Origin: Gelidibacter maritimus
Lineage (GTDB): Bacteria; Bacteroidota; Bacteroidia; Flavobacteriales; Flavobacteriaceae
Length of the DNA: 64,000 nucleotides
Assembly: GCF_014062315.1 (NCBI RefSeq)
Contig: NZ_JACGLT010000011.1
Location: 62,001-126,000 of the forward strand
Direction: 5' to 3'
Shown: piece after piece, positions 1-8,152 of the stretch
Layout of the letters: each line of letters begins with the position of its first letter
How positions within the stretch are numbered: the stretch's first letter is position 1
Notes under the pieces: generated by a model
Told to the model about the DNA's origin: nothing
Databases searched by the model: none
Seen by the model: the letters and a program-made list of their open reading frames with translations, nothing else
Position numbers and translations under genes: made by a program

Positions 1-354
1 ATTTTAATGGGAAGGAAAGGGTTTCCTGGCAACTCTACTGTTACTTTAACGCACAGTCATACCAAAAACATCACCCAAATCACATCTCAAGCGGACATTA
101 TTATTTCAGCTCTCGGAGTGCCAAATTTCCTAAAAGCAGAAATGGTAAAGGATGATGCCGTAATTATTGATGTGGGAATTACCCGTGTTCCTGATGACAC
201 TACTGAAAAAGGGTATCGTATTACTGGTGATGTTGATTTTGAAAACGTTAGTAAAAAAGCAAGTTTTATAACTCCAGTTCCTGGTGGTGTTGGACCTATG
301 ACAATTGCCATGTTGTTGAAAAACACGCTTTTGGCGAGAGAACGTCAAATGTAA
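1..354 (+). CDS. folD: FolD, bifunctional methylenetetrahydrofolate dehydrogenase/cyclohydrolase (C-terminal part)
   Basis: The gene enters from the left edge, so only about the last 117 residues are seen; the reading frame is open from base 1. The family interconverts 5,10-methylene-, methenyl- and 10-formyl-tetrahydrofolate in the cytoplasm with NADP. Visible hallmarks are the NADP-binding Rossmann part (HSHTKN, then the ADIIISALG strand) and the C-terminal signature [11 protein letters not shown] about 25 residues from the end. The true start lies outside the window. Identification is firm because the signature is specific to FolD. Confidence 0.95.
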   Translation: MLMGRKGFPGNSTVTLTHSHTKNITQITSQADIIISALGVPNFLKAEMVKDDAVIIDVGITRVPDDTTEKGYRITGDVDFENVSKKASFITPVPGGVGPMTIAMLLKNTLLARERQM

Positions 355-383
355 ATCTCCATAAAAAAGAAGAATAGGGCCTT

Positions 384-1127
384 ATGCAAATTTCAGTTCT
401 AACAGTGCCCTTAGCAGTACAACGAGTCGTGATGGGAAGTATAGAACATTGGCTTCCCATTATTTTTGCTTCTTTGGTTGGGTTTGTGACCATACGATAT
501 GCCAAGAATAATCTGCTCAAAAACGAACAGCATCGTCTTATTCATTTCATAGCCATTGGTATCTCCATTACAGTAATTAGCTTTCATCTTCATAAGGTGA
601 TATTTGAAGACTATGATCTTCAAAAAGATTTACCTTTATACTTATGTAGCCTGTTGGCAATTTTAATTCCCATATTCACATGGTATCGTAAATTTTGGAT
701 GTATGAAGTCTTGGTGTTTTGGGTTATTGCTGGCACCTTACAGGCTGTGATCACTCCTGATATTGCATCAGGTTTTCCAACATTCAACTACTTTCGGTAT
801 TGGGTGGTGCATCTGGGATTGTTATTTGTTATAGGCTACGCAACAATCGTCCTTAGAATGACTCCAAATTTTAAAAGTGTGTTTAAGTCATTTTTTGTTT
901 TACAACTGTATTTTTTGACAATAATGTTGGTGAACCACCTTTTAAACGCCAATTATTTCTACCTCAGTCAAAAGCCGAAATCAGCATCGTTATTGGATTA
1001 TTTTGGGGAATGGCCGATGTATATCATCGTTGTTCAAGTAATATTATTGCCGTATTTTTTGCTCATCTACGTTCCGTTCTATTTGTACAATAGGGAAAGA
1101 GCAAATAAAATCATTAATAAAAAGTAA
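384..1127 (+). CDS. TIGR02206/YwaF-family integral membrane protein
   Basis: A 247-residue protein with about six or seven hydrophobic segments (roughly residues 18-38, 50-68, 80-102, 106-124, 135-160, 170-190 and 212-238) and a basic C-terminus. The LPLYLCSL segment, the N-Y-F-Y-L-x-x-KP stretch and the DYFGEWPMYI motif fit the TIGR02206 (YwaF-like) family, whose function is unknown. It begins 29 bp after folD on the same strand and may share its transcript. Start uncertain: the ATG at 384 is used, but the ATG at 432 (MGSIEHWLP) also gives a typical family start. Confidence 0.75.
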   Translation: MQISVLTVPLAVQRVVMGSIEHWLPIIFASLVGFVTIRYAKNNLLKNEQHRLIHFIAIGISITVISFHLHKVIFEDYDLQKDLPLYLCSLLAILIPIFTWYRKFWMYEVLVFWVIAGTLQAVITPDIASGFPTFNYFRYWVVHLGLLFVIGYATIVLRMTPNFKSVFKSFFVLQLYFLTIMLVNHLLNANYFYLSQKPKSASLLDYFGEWPMYIIVVQVILLPYFLLIYVPFYLYNRERANKIINKK

Positions 1128-1128
1128 C

Positions 1129-1554
1129 TTATTTGGCAAATAATTGATCCATGTCTTTAAAGGCCTTAAACTCTAAAGCATTGCCAGAAGGATCCTTGAA
1201 AAACATCGTAGCTTGTTCTCCAACCTCTCCTTCAAAACGAATGTAAGGCTCAATAATAAATTCAACACCTTGAGTAGTCAGGTGTTTGGCAAAATCTTCA
1301 AAAGATTGCCATGGCAGCACAACGCCGTAATGTGGTACCGGAACATTTTTGCCATCTACACTATTGCTGTGTGATTCTTCTGCTGACTTCGGTTTATAAT
1401 GAATGACCAATTGGTGGCCAAAAAAATTGAAATCCACCCAATGATCAGAACTTCTACCTTCTTCACAGTTTAAAACATCTTTATAAAAAGATCGACATTC
1501 CTCAAGATTATGTACAGGAATGGCAATGTGGAATGGAGATAAGGTTGTAGACAT
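1129..1554 (-). CDS. VOC family (glyoxalase-like) protein
   Basis: A 141-residue protein with the two babab halves of the vicinal-oxygen-chelate fold. The N-terminus [20 protein letters not shown] has the usual His on the first strand, and the C-terminal [15 protein letters not shown] carries the conserved PSGN-x-x-E metal-ligand motif. Members are metal-dependent lyases, isomerases or dioxygenases, or drug-binding proteins; the substrate cannot be read from sequence. It lies tail to tail with the membrane protein to its left and 3 bp downstream of the small membrane protein gene, with which it is probably co-transcribed. Confidence 0.85.
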   Translation of the reverse strand: MSTTLSPFHIAIPVHNLEECRSFYKDVLNCEEGRSSDHWVDFNFFGHQLVIHYKPKSAEESHSNSVDGKNVPVPHYGVVLPWQSFEDFAKHLTTQGVEFIIEPYIRFEGEVGEQATMFFKDPSGNALEFKAFKDMDQLFAK

Positions 1555-1557
1555 GAT

Positions 1558-1743
1558 TTAATTTGTTGGTTCGTCTTTTCTGTACTTCAACATAGAAACA
1601 CCAGCTAAGAAGAAGATGCCTCCTAATATGGATAAAGCCCAGGGACTTAAAGAAGTAAAGTTGTTCCCGAATATTCCCAAGACACCAAGTATTAAGGCAA
1701 TCATTCCGCCAATGGTCAGTATTAATGCTAAGATTCTAATCAT
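1558..1743 (-). CDS. Small two-helix membrane protein
   Basis: A 61-residue protein with two hydrophobic segments (about residues 2-24 and 33-51) separated by a short polar loop and ending in a charged tail (YRKDEPTN). The glycine-rich helices resemble small inner-membrane proteins of unknown function common in flavobacteria. The ATG at 1743 is the only plausible start. It sits 3 bp upstream of the VOC gene in the same direction, which supports it being real and part of that unit. Confidence 0.65.
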   Translation of the reverse strand: MIRILALILTIGGMIALILGVLGIFGNNFTSLSPWALSILGGIFFLAGVSMLKYRKDEPTN

Positions 1744-1830
1744 ATATAGTTAATTTAAGATGTTGTATGCTTTTGCCATTATTGTTTGTATGAATGTTTG
1801 GGTTCCTATAAAGCAACCGGTGTTTCAATC

Positions 1831-2592
1831 TCAAGTTCTTTTTTTTCGAGTTGGAGATTTTTCTTCTGCCATCCGTTTTGCCGAATTATCCAAAAGCGCA
1901 TTCAATTCTTTGAATTCTTCTTGCGTTAACTCTCGATAAGTGCCAATAGGCATATCCAATTTAATGTTCATGATCCGAACGCGTTTCAAAGATTCTACCT
2001 CATAATCCAAATACTCACACATTCTACGAATTTGACGGTTCAAACCTTGGGTTAAAATAATCCTGAATTCATTGGTGTCCAGTTTCTCTACAAAACATTT
2101 TTTTGTGATGGTATTTAAAATGGGCACACCGTTAGACATGCGCTCAATAAACGTCTGCGAAATAGGCTTATTGACCGTTACCAAATACTCTTTTTCATTA
2201 TTATAACCAGCTCTCAATATTCTGTTGACAATATCACCATCATCGGTAAGTAAAATTAAACCTTCACTCGGTTTGTCCAATCGTCCAATCGGAAAAATTC
2301 GTTTATGATAGTTGATATAGTCAATTATATTATCTTTCTCAACACGTGTGTCCGTAGTGCAAACGATGCCAATAGGCTTATTGAAGGCTAAATAAACAAA
2401 ATCTTCATTGGTGTCTTTAACCAGTTTTCCATCAACATGGACAACGTCGCTTTTCGAGATTTTCGTACCCATTTCCGGAACTTTTCCGTTGATGGTGACG
2501 CGTCCTGCTTCAATGAGTTTATCGGCTTCCCTGCGTGAGCAATAGCCTACTTCGCTTAAAAATTTGTTGATACGTTTGAGATTTTCTTCCAT
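1831..2592 (-). CDS. rluF: 23S rRNA pseudouridine synthase, RluF/RluB family
   Basis: A 253-residue enzyme that isomerises uridine to pseudouridine in large-subunit rRNA. An S4 RNA-binding domain covers about residues 5-55 (RINKFLSEVGYCSRREADKL). The catalytic domain follows, with the motif GRLDKPSEGLILLTDD and catalytic Asp at residue 105, then the motif QGLNRQIRRMCEYL near residue 185. The overall pattern is closest to RluF, but RluB cannot be excluded. The C-terminal tail is short and basic. A TATCTTTG element ends 4 bp before the ATG, suggesting a leaderless transcript. Confidence 0.88.
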   Translation of the reverse strand: MEENLKRINKFLSEVGYCSRREADKLIEAGRVTINGKVPEMGTKISKSDVVHVDGKLVKDTNEDFVYLAFNKPIGIVCTTDTRVEKDNIIDYINYHKRIFPIGRLDKPSEGLILLTDDGDIVNRILRAGYNNEKEYLVTVNKPISQTFIERMSNGVPILNTITKKCFVEKLDTNEFRIILTQGLNRQIRRMCEYLDYEVESLKRVRIMNIKLDMPIGTYRELTQEEFKELNALLDNSAKRMAEEKSPTRKKRT

Positions 2593-2596
2593 AACA

Positions 2597-2604
2597 CAAA
2601 GATA
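2597..2604 (-). promoter_or_regulatory. -7 promoter element (TATCTTTG) for rluF
   Basis: On the minus strand the octamer TATCTTTG matches the Bacteroidota -7 consensus TAnnTTTG. It is followed by only four bases before the rluF ATG, so transcription would begin at or next to the start codon. No good -33 TTG is present at the usual spacing, so the assignment rests on the -7 element alone. Confidence 0.45.
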
Positions 2605-2610
2605 ATGGTT

Positions 2611-3438
2611 TTAGGCATCAATGAAGGCGTAAATATGTTCAGCAACGGAAGCGTCCATTAAAGAATGGCCTAATCCCTTGGTGGTAATTAGCTGACTGTT
2701 TTTAAAACTGTTCCTTATCAGTAATGCATCATTATAAGGGATTATATGGTCGTCTTGGTCATGAATAATCAAGCCTTCAGATTCAATTGTTTCAAGAAAC
2801 CTTGCGGTTGATAAAGTGTCAGAAGGACTGCCAAAACGTTGGATTATGGTCTCTTCCAACTGTGTAACAATCCGTTGGTTATAACCCAACATATCCGTAT
2901 AGCGTTTTATGACATCCTGAAATTCAGAAGGTGCGCCCAGCAGAATGATTTTCTTTAACTTGCTAAATTGATATTTATGTAGAAAAAAAGCGGAGGCCAT
3001 ACCACCAACAGAATGTCCGATAAGGATGTCAGGTGAAAAACGTCTGGCAACAACATTAATGAACTCAGCATATAACATGGCGTCAAAAGCACGACCTCCC
3101 GATTTGCCATGAGCAGGAGCGTCAAGAGCAATGACGTTAAAACCTTTCTTTTTAAGTGCTAAAATCAATTTTTTCCATCGCGCAGAATTACTTTCCCAGC
3201 CATGGGTCAATAAAATGGTTTGCTTTTTTCCCAACCATCTATAAGTCATAATCGGATAATGTTCATATTTAAGTTCTTCTTGGTAAGCGGTATGTGAAAA
3301 ATCCGATTGCTCCTCATTTATCCGTCCAGCTCGTGGTTTGGTAAATAAGTACATGGCCTTATTTGCAGCATAAGGTTTTGAAACATAGCTCAGCATATTA
3401 TAATAGGTCCCAATTAATTTGATAAGAACTTCCTTCAT
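2611..3438 (-). CDS. Alpha/beta hydrolase
   Basis: A 275-residue alpha/beta-fold hydrolase. The nucleophile elbow GHSVGG puts the catalytic Ser at residue 143. The oxyanion-side motif LTHGWESNSARW is near residue 77, the acid is probably in IIHDQDDHIIPY (about residue 228), and the His is in GLGHSLMDAS (about residue 256). There is no signal peptide, so it should act in the cytoplasm. The substrate (ester, lipid or thioester) cannot be told from sequence. It lies 18 bp upstream of rluF on the same strand. Confidence 0.85.
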   Translation of the reverse strand: MKEVLIKLIGTYYNMLSYVSKPYAANKAMYLFTKPRAGRINEEQSDFSHTAYQEELKYEHYPIMTYRWLGKKQTILLTHGWESNSARWKKLILALKKKGFNVIALDAPAHGKSGGRAFDAMLYAEFINVVARRFSPDILIGHSVGGMASAFFLHKYQFSKLKKIILLGAPSEFQDVIKRYTDMLGYNQRIVTQLEETIIQRFGSPSDTLSTARFLETIESEGLIIHDQDDHIIPYNDALLIRNSFKNSQLITTKGLGHSLMDASVAEHIYAFIDA

Positions 3439-3456
3439 GAAATTTTGGCTGCGGGA

Positions 3457-3825
3457 TTAATCTTCTCTATGAACAAGATCCATTGAGAATGCGGGAAGGC
3501 AAACGGCAAGATATTCACAAGGTTCCGTATACGGATTTGAATATTGAACACGTGTGTTTTTGTCTATTTTTATAGACTCCCCCGCTGATAAAATAACGGT
3601 TTCGCCGTCAATTATAAATTGCTTTTTACCACTTATGATAAATGTGTATTCGTCAAACTCCGGAGTTTGAAAAGGTTCACTCCAACCCGCTGGCGCCTTC
3701 ATATGCGCAATGCTTAATTTGGAGTTGCCATCTGTAGCCTGTCCGAAATGTTCTTTAATGATTTTACCATCGGTTGTCGGAACAACAAAAGGTGACCTTT
3801 GTATGATATAGGGTTTATTTGCCAT
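3457..3825 (-). CDS. Cupin-domain protein
   Basis: A 122-residue single-domain cupin. The start is taken at the ATG at 3825 (MANKPYIIQ) rather than an upstream ATG that would add a hydrophobic stretch unlike the family. The beta-barrel motifs are visible: FDEYTFIISGKKQFIIDGE for cupin motif 1, in which the usual metal-binding His residues are mostly missing, and ESIKIDKNTRVQYSNPY for motif 2. The weakly conserved metal ligands suggest a sugar- or ligand-binding cupin rather than a dioxygenase. It precedes the hydrolase gene by 18 bp in the same direction. Confidence 0.75.
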   Translation of the reverse strand: MANKPYIIQRSPFVVPTTDGKIIKEHFGQATDGNSKLSIAHMKAPAGWSEPFQTPEFDEYTFIISGKKQFIIDGETVILSAGESIKIDKNTRVQYSNPYTEPCEYLAVCLPAFSMDLVHRED

Positions 3826-3956
3826 TAATTCTGTTTTGTTATTAGGGATTAGTATTAATAATATGATTTTCAAATAAATTCCATGCCAAAGATATTCAGA
3901 GCAATCATAATTAATAAAATTGAAAAAATGAATTCATCTGTTTCGTTTGTCAGAGG

Positions 3957-4511
3957 TTAATTCCAATGGATGAAAAAGTACTTTATTTTGGCATTATCAG
4001 GAATTTGTGAGGCTTCAATAGAAATGCTTCTATCGAAGCGTAAATTGGATGGTAATTCCTTTTTGTCGATTGTAAAGGAGGCATTGATTTCATTAACACT
4101 TACACTAATGGAGTTGATGAGGTTATCAATTTTTGAAATTTCATAAGCATCTTGGATATCCTTAAAGGTGCTCTGTGTTGAAATGCCTTTTTCAGTTTTG
4201 TAGCGCGGATCTAAAATCCGGATATTGTTGATCACAGAAGTTGAATCGGCTCTTCTTTGAGGCGATATACTTAACAGTGCCACGCCATCTCTATCGAAAA
4301 TTTCGATGTTGTCAATATTTCTGGTAAATTCATCTCTGCCGATATAATTGGCAACGGAATCTTTATCAAATACCATATGTAAATCTTTGACTTGTGTTGA
4401 ATCTGTTAAATTGCCAATATTTTGCTTTTTGATCAAAAATGGATCTTGTTCCTTTCCACAGCTGGTCAATATGAATGAAATTATAACAATAAAAATAAAA
4501 GGTTTTTGCAT
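3957..4511 (-). CDS. Putative lipoprotein, function unknown
   Basis: A 184-residue protein with a lipoprotein signal peptide: a basic start, a hydrophobic core, and the lipobox LTSC with the lipidated Cys near residue 17. The mature part is polar, with two beta-rich regions and no motif I recognise. By its signal it should be anchored in the inner or outer membrane and face the periplasm. It ends 60 bp after the following DUF853 ATPase gene starts its own unit on the same strand. Confidence 0.65.
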   Translation of the reverse strand: MQKPFIFIVIISFILTSCGKEQDPFLIKKQNIGNLTDSTQVKDLHMVFDKDSVANYIGRDEFTRNIDNIEIFDRDGVALLSISPQRRADSTSVINNIRILDPRYKTEKGISTQSTFKDIQDAYEISKIDNLINSISVSVNEINASFTIDKKELPSNLRFDRSISIEASQIPDNAKIKYFFIHWN

Positions 4512-4571
4512 GTTTAATAGTGATTTTAATTTCCGTTAGGTTTATGATTTCCGGTAGATAATAGATTTGTT

Positions 4572-6113
4572 TTACTTCTTTTTCATGGCTTTTGACAGAA
4601 TGCCAAAAACACTTCTTATAAATGTGGCACTGGTAAGGACTTTTACAATCGGATTCATTGCAGAACTACGTCGAGTGGTCCGAGTGCGTTGCTTGGATTG
4701 GGCTTTCTTTAAGTCTTCCAATTCCTTTTTTACTTTTTCTTTTTCTTCCTCCGCCTGTGCTTTTTCAATCTTTCTGTTGAGCATTTCGTAGGCACTGTCT
4801 CTGTCAATGGTCTCATTATATTTTTTAATTAATTTGGACTTAGACAATAGATTTGATAACTCATCATCGGTGAGAATATCCATACGGCTCATTGGTGCGC
4901 GCATCAATGTGGCGGCCAATGGAGTGGGACGGCCTTTTTCATCCAAAGCACTTACCAGAGCTTCACCCGTTCCTAAAGAGGTTAAAACACTTGCCGTATC
5001 ATAATAAATGGTGTCAGGATAATTTTGTGCGGCCAATTTGATTGCTTTTCTGTCTTTGGCAGTAAAAGCACGTAGGGCATGCTGAACTTTTAAGCCCAAC
5101 TGACTCAAAACCGCTTCAGGAATATCGGTAGGGTTCTGGGTTACAAAATAAATTCCAACCCCTTTACTCCTGATTAATTTAACAATGCTCTCAATTTGAT
5201 TTAATAGTGCTCTTGATGCTTGATTAAAAATTAGATGGGCTTCTTCAATAAATATGATAAGTTCCGGTCGGTCGGTATCACCTCTTTCTGGAAAAGTAGA
5301 ATAGATTTCCGCCAATAGCGTGAGCATAAAGGTTGAAAATAGCTTTGGACGGTCTTGTATGTCGGTTAACCGAAGAATATTGATATAGCCCCTGCCGTTC
5401 TCGTCAATATTTAATAAATCGTCCACTTCAAAGGAGGTTTCTCCAAAGAACAAATCAGCGCCTTGTTGTTCCAAGGCTACAAGTTTCCTTAAAATAGCCC
5501 CAGTTGAAGCGGTTGAAATCCGACCATATTCGGCTTCAAATTCATCTTTACCTTCTTGAGTTGAATATTGTAAGATCTTTTTAAAATCCTTAATGTCCAA
5601 AAGAGGCATCTTATGGTCATCGCAATATTTGAATATCACGGAGACAATTCCCGCTTGTGTTTCCGTCAATTCCAAAATTCTCGATAAAAGTACAGGACCA
5701 AATTCGCTCACCGTTGCTCTCAATCGGACGCCATCTTGTTCAGACAAGGTTAGAATCTCGACAGGAAAACCCTTTGCTTTGTGCGGAATTCCAATTTTGG
5801 CGTGACGTTCATCTATTTTGGGGTGGGGTGCACCGGGCACTGCTAGTCCGCTTAAATCGCCCTTGATATCCATGAGTAAAACAGGAATTCCTTTTTCTGA
5901 AAGACCTTCCGCCAATACCTGCAAGGTTTTTGTTTTACCCGTTCCGGTAGCACCTGCAATGAGACCATGCCTATTTAAGGTTTTCAGTGGAACATTGACC
6001 AAGGCATTCGTAATGGTCTCTCCATCCAACATGGCAGCACCTAGGGTAATAAACTCGCCTTTGTTGGTGTTTCCGTCTAGAATATGTTTGAAGAAATCAT
6101 CCTTTCTGGCCAT
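4572..6113 (-). CDS. DUF853 family HerA/FtsK-like ATPase
   Basis: A 513-residue P-loop ATPase of the DUF853 (YjgR) family, related to HerA. Walker A is GATGTGKT at residues 54-61; Walker B is LIIFIEEAHLIF at about 285-296, with the sensor stretch YFVTQNP following. The C-terminal third (about 430-490) is strongly charged (KAQAEEEKEKVKKELEDLKK) and likely a coiled coil. The family is widespread but its cellular role is not settled; a DNA- or protein-translocating role is inferred from the fold. No nuclease (NurA) partner lies beside it. Confidence 0.85.
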   Translation of the reverse strand: MARKDDFFKHILDGNTNKGEFITLGAAMLDGETITNALVNVPLKTLNRHGLIAGATGTGKTKTLQVLAEGLSEKGIPVLLMDIKGDLSGLAVPGAPHPKIDERHAKIGIPHKAKGFPVEILTLSEQDGVRLRATVSEFGPVLLSRILELTETQAGIVSVIFKYCDDHKMPLLDIKDFKKILQYSTQEGKDEFEAEYGRISTASTGAILRKLVALEQQGADLFFGETSFEVDDLLNIDENGRGYINILRLTDIQDRPKLFSTFMLTLLAEIYSTFPERGDTDRPELIIFIEEAHLIFNQASRALLNQIESIVKLIRSKGVGIYFVTQNPTDIPEAVLSQLGLKVQHALRAFTAKDRKAIKLAAQNYPDTIYYDTASVLTSLGTGEALVSALDEKGRPTPLAATLMRAPMSRMDILTDDELSNLLSKSKLIKKYNETIDRDSAYEMLNRKIEKAQAEEEKEKVKKELEDLKKAQSKQRTRTTRRSSAMNPIVKVLTSATFIRSVFGILSKAMKKK

Positions 6114-6170
6114 AAATTTTAAATTTTGGATAAAAATAGTGTAATTTTATTCAAGTTTAGAAGATAAAAA

Positions 6171-6617
6171 ATGAAACTTAAATCTGTTTTTTCCACAATT
6201 TTCCTTGTATTCCTTGCCTTTGGATGCAAAAATCAATCTAATGGGATTATTTTTCATAAGTCACATGAGGCTAAAAAACAAGACACGCCTTTTAGTGATG
6301 TGGTTGAAAGCAATGGCTTTCTCTTTTTGAGCGGTCAATTGGGACTGGATCACAAAACGCGTACCCTGGTTGAAGGTGGGATTGAGGCTGAAACGCGGCA
6401 GTGTATTGAGAATATCAAAGCGGTCCTGGAACATCACCAATCTTCTATGGGGCAGGTTGTGAAGTGTACCGTCATTTTAAAAAACATGGATGACTTTACG
6501 ACATTCAATGCGATTTATAAAGAATACTTCCCTAATAAACCAGCGCGTACAACCTTTGCCGCAAGCGGATTGGCGCTCAATGCCAGTATAGAAATTGAGG
6601 TTATTGCTTCTAAGTAA
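6171..6617 (+). CDS. RidA-family lipoprotein
   Basis: A 148-residue protein made of a lipoprotein signal (MKLKSVFSTIFLVFLAFGC, lipidated Cys near residue 19) and a complete RidA/YER057c/UK114 domain. RidA proteins deaminate reactive enamine/imine intermediates. The Arg in PARTTFAASGLAL and the final IEIEVIA strand are conserved features of the active group. Most RidA proteins are cytosolic, so a membrane-anchored copy facing the periplasm is unusual. It is divergent from the DUF853 gene and 55 bp upstream of queE. Confidence 0.8.
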   Translation: MKLKSVFSTIFLVFLAFGCKNQSNGIIFHKSHEAKKQDTPFSDVVESNGFLFLSGQLGLDHKTRTLVEGGIEAETRQCIENIKAVLEHHQSSMGQVVKCTVILKNMDDFTTFNAIYKEYFPNKPARTTFAASGLALNASIEIEVIASK

Positions 6618-6658
6618 AAACTTCTATTATCAGGTCTCTTAGTATTAACTTTATCAAG

Positions 6659-6666
6659 TATCTTTG
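6659..6666 (+). promoter_or_regulatory. -7 promoter element (TATCTTTG) for queE
   Basis: TATCTTTG matches the TAnnTTTG consensus and ends 6 bp before the queE ATG at 6673. Transcription from here would begin at about the A of the ATG, giving a leaderless mRNA. No clear -33 TTG is seen at the standard distance. Confidence 0.5.
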
Positions 6667-6672
6667 CACGCT

Positions 6673-7305
6673 ATGATAAAAAGTGAAAAACAGGAATTGA
6701 TAGATCAGGGCCTTCTACTACCGTTGATGGAAGAATTTTACACCATTCAGGGTGAAGGCTTCCATAAAGGGACGGCTGCTTATTTTATAAGATTGGGCGG
6801 CTGCGATGTGGGCTGCCACTGGTGTGATGTCAAGGAAAGTTGGAATGCAGAACTACATCCACCAACTATGGCAGATGCTATTGTTGAAAACGCAATAAGA
6901 TACAGCAAAACCATCGTCATTACCGGGGGAGAGCCTCTCATGTGGAATATGGCTCCCCTAACTTCCAAGCTAAAATCGGAAGGCTTACAGATACATATTG
7001 AAACTTCTGGAGCTTATGAGTTGACGGGTACTTGGGATTGGATATGTTTGTCGCCAAAAAAACTGAAACGCCCTACCCAAGCGGTTTATGATCAGGCCAA
7101 TGAACTTAAAGTGATTGTTTATAATAAAGACGACTTCAGATTTGCCGAAGAGCAAGCGGCAAAAGTCAATAAAGATTGCATGCTGTTTTTACAGCCAGAG
7201 TGGAGCAAGCGCGACAAGGTAGTTCCGGAAATTGTGGATTATGTGATGGCAAATCCGAAGTGGAAAGTGTCTCTTCAAACCCATAAATATTTAAATATCC
7301 CATAA
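6673..7305 (+). CDS. queE: QueE, 7-carboxy-7-deazaguanine synthase
   Basis: A 210-residue radical-SAM enzyme that rearranges 6-carboxytetrahydropterin to 7-carboxy-7-deazaguanine in the queuosine precursor pathway. The substrate and active-site segment FYTIQGEGFHKGTAA is followed by the cluster motif GGCDVGCHWCD. That gives Cys 44, 48 and 51 (CX3CX2C), and TGGEPLMW is the SAM-binding glycine motif. The ATG at 6673 is chosen over the TTG at 6664, which overlaps the promoter element. FolE at 24 kb supplies the GTP cyclohydrolase step of the same pathway. A shared terminator lies just downstream. Confidence 0.92.
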   Translation: MIKSEKQELIDQGLLLPLMEEFYTIQGEGFHKGTAAYFIRLGGCDVGCHWCDVKESWNAELHPPTMADAIVENAIRYSKTIVITGGEPLMWNMAPLTSKLKSEGLQIHIETSGAYELTGTWDWICLSPKKLKRPTQAVYDQANELKVIVYNKDDFRFAEEQAAKVNKDCMLFLQPEWSKRDKVVPEIVDYVMANPKWKVSLQTHKYLNIP

Positions 7306-7311
7306 AAAAAA

Positions 7312-7339
7312 AGAGTTTAGGATTTCTAAACTCTCTTTT
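7312..7339. terminator. Bidirectional terminator between queE and the DUF2911 gene
   Basis: A perfect 9-bp stem (7312-7320 pairs with 7326-7334, loop of 5) sits between an A-tract on the left and a T-tract on the right. It can therefore end both converging transcripts. Confidence 0.85.
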
Positions 7340-7356
7340 TATTTCATAACGATGGG

Positions 7357-7896
7357 TTAAAACGTAAAAGGAACCTTTACTCTTAACGTGCCCCAGCCCA
7401 TATACATATATGCACCCGATTTTGATTCTTCAAAAGTTATTGAAAAGGCTTCCAGAATAGCTTTGCTTTGGGTTACGGGAACTTTAATTCGTGCCACATC
7501 GTTAGCTTCTTTATAGGTGTAAGCGCCCCAAACATTAATGTCAGAACTTAAGATAATGGTCCATTCTTCGTTCCCCGGAATCGTAAATAAAGAATAGGTG
7601 CCAGGCTTAATTTTGGTGCTTCCTAGTGTGACCGGTTTGTAGAATGTGATTTCCGTAGCTTCATTTGCACCTGTTCGCCAAACCTGGTGATTAGGCGTTA
7701 ATTTCGCTACATCTCTTCCTTTTAATTGGGGTCTGCTATAAATGATTTTTATTGTCTTATCAGAAACTTTATAATTGCTGGGATAGGTGGCAGCATCCAT
7801 TGGGCTAGGGTCTAAATCTGAGAATTTTTGTGCATTGGCGGTATAAGAAAATACTAAGACCAATGTAAATAATAGTGTTTTAATAACTGTTTTCAT
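7357..7896 (-). CDS. DUF2911 family secreted protein
   Basis: A 179-residue protein with a cleavable signal peptide (about residues 1-22, cut after ANA). The mature part matches DUF2911: IKIIYSRPQLKGRDV, then VWRTGANEATEITF, then LPAGTYSLFTIP-like text (here IKPGTYSLFTIPGNEEWTII), and a C-terminal MGWGTLRVKVPF. The family is common in Bacteroidota and is exported, but no biochemical role is known. It is transcribed alone, convergent with queE. Confidence 0.88.
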   Translation of the reverse strand: MKTVIKTLLFTLVLVFSYTANAQKFSDLDPSPMDAATYPSNYKVSDKTIKIIYSRPQLKGRDVAKLTPNHQVWRTGANEATEITFYKPVTLGSTKIKPGTYSLFTIPGNEEWTIILSSDINVWGAYTYKEANDVARIKVPVTQSKAILEAFSITFEESKSGAYMYMGWGTLRVKVPFTF

Positions 7897-8152
7897 AGAA
7901 TTTATTTTTAGGGTTAAATTTAAGATTTTTTATCTTAAACTTTTTATAAAAATAAACCCCTACTTAAGATTTACAATTGTTAAAAAAACCACACCGTTTA
8001 GAGTCGTCACGCTTGGGTATTTTAGTAATATAGGTTTTTTTAGTTATGAATTGTAATCATTTTGATATATATGGTTTCATAATTGAAATGATAGACCCAT
8101 ATTTGCCTAAGTTTTATAATAGAAAAAATAATAAATATAAAAGTATAAGATC

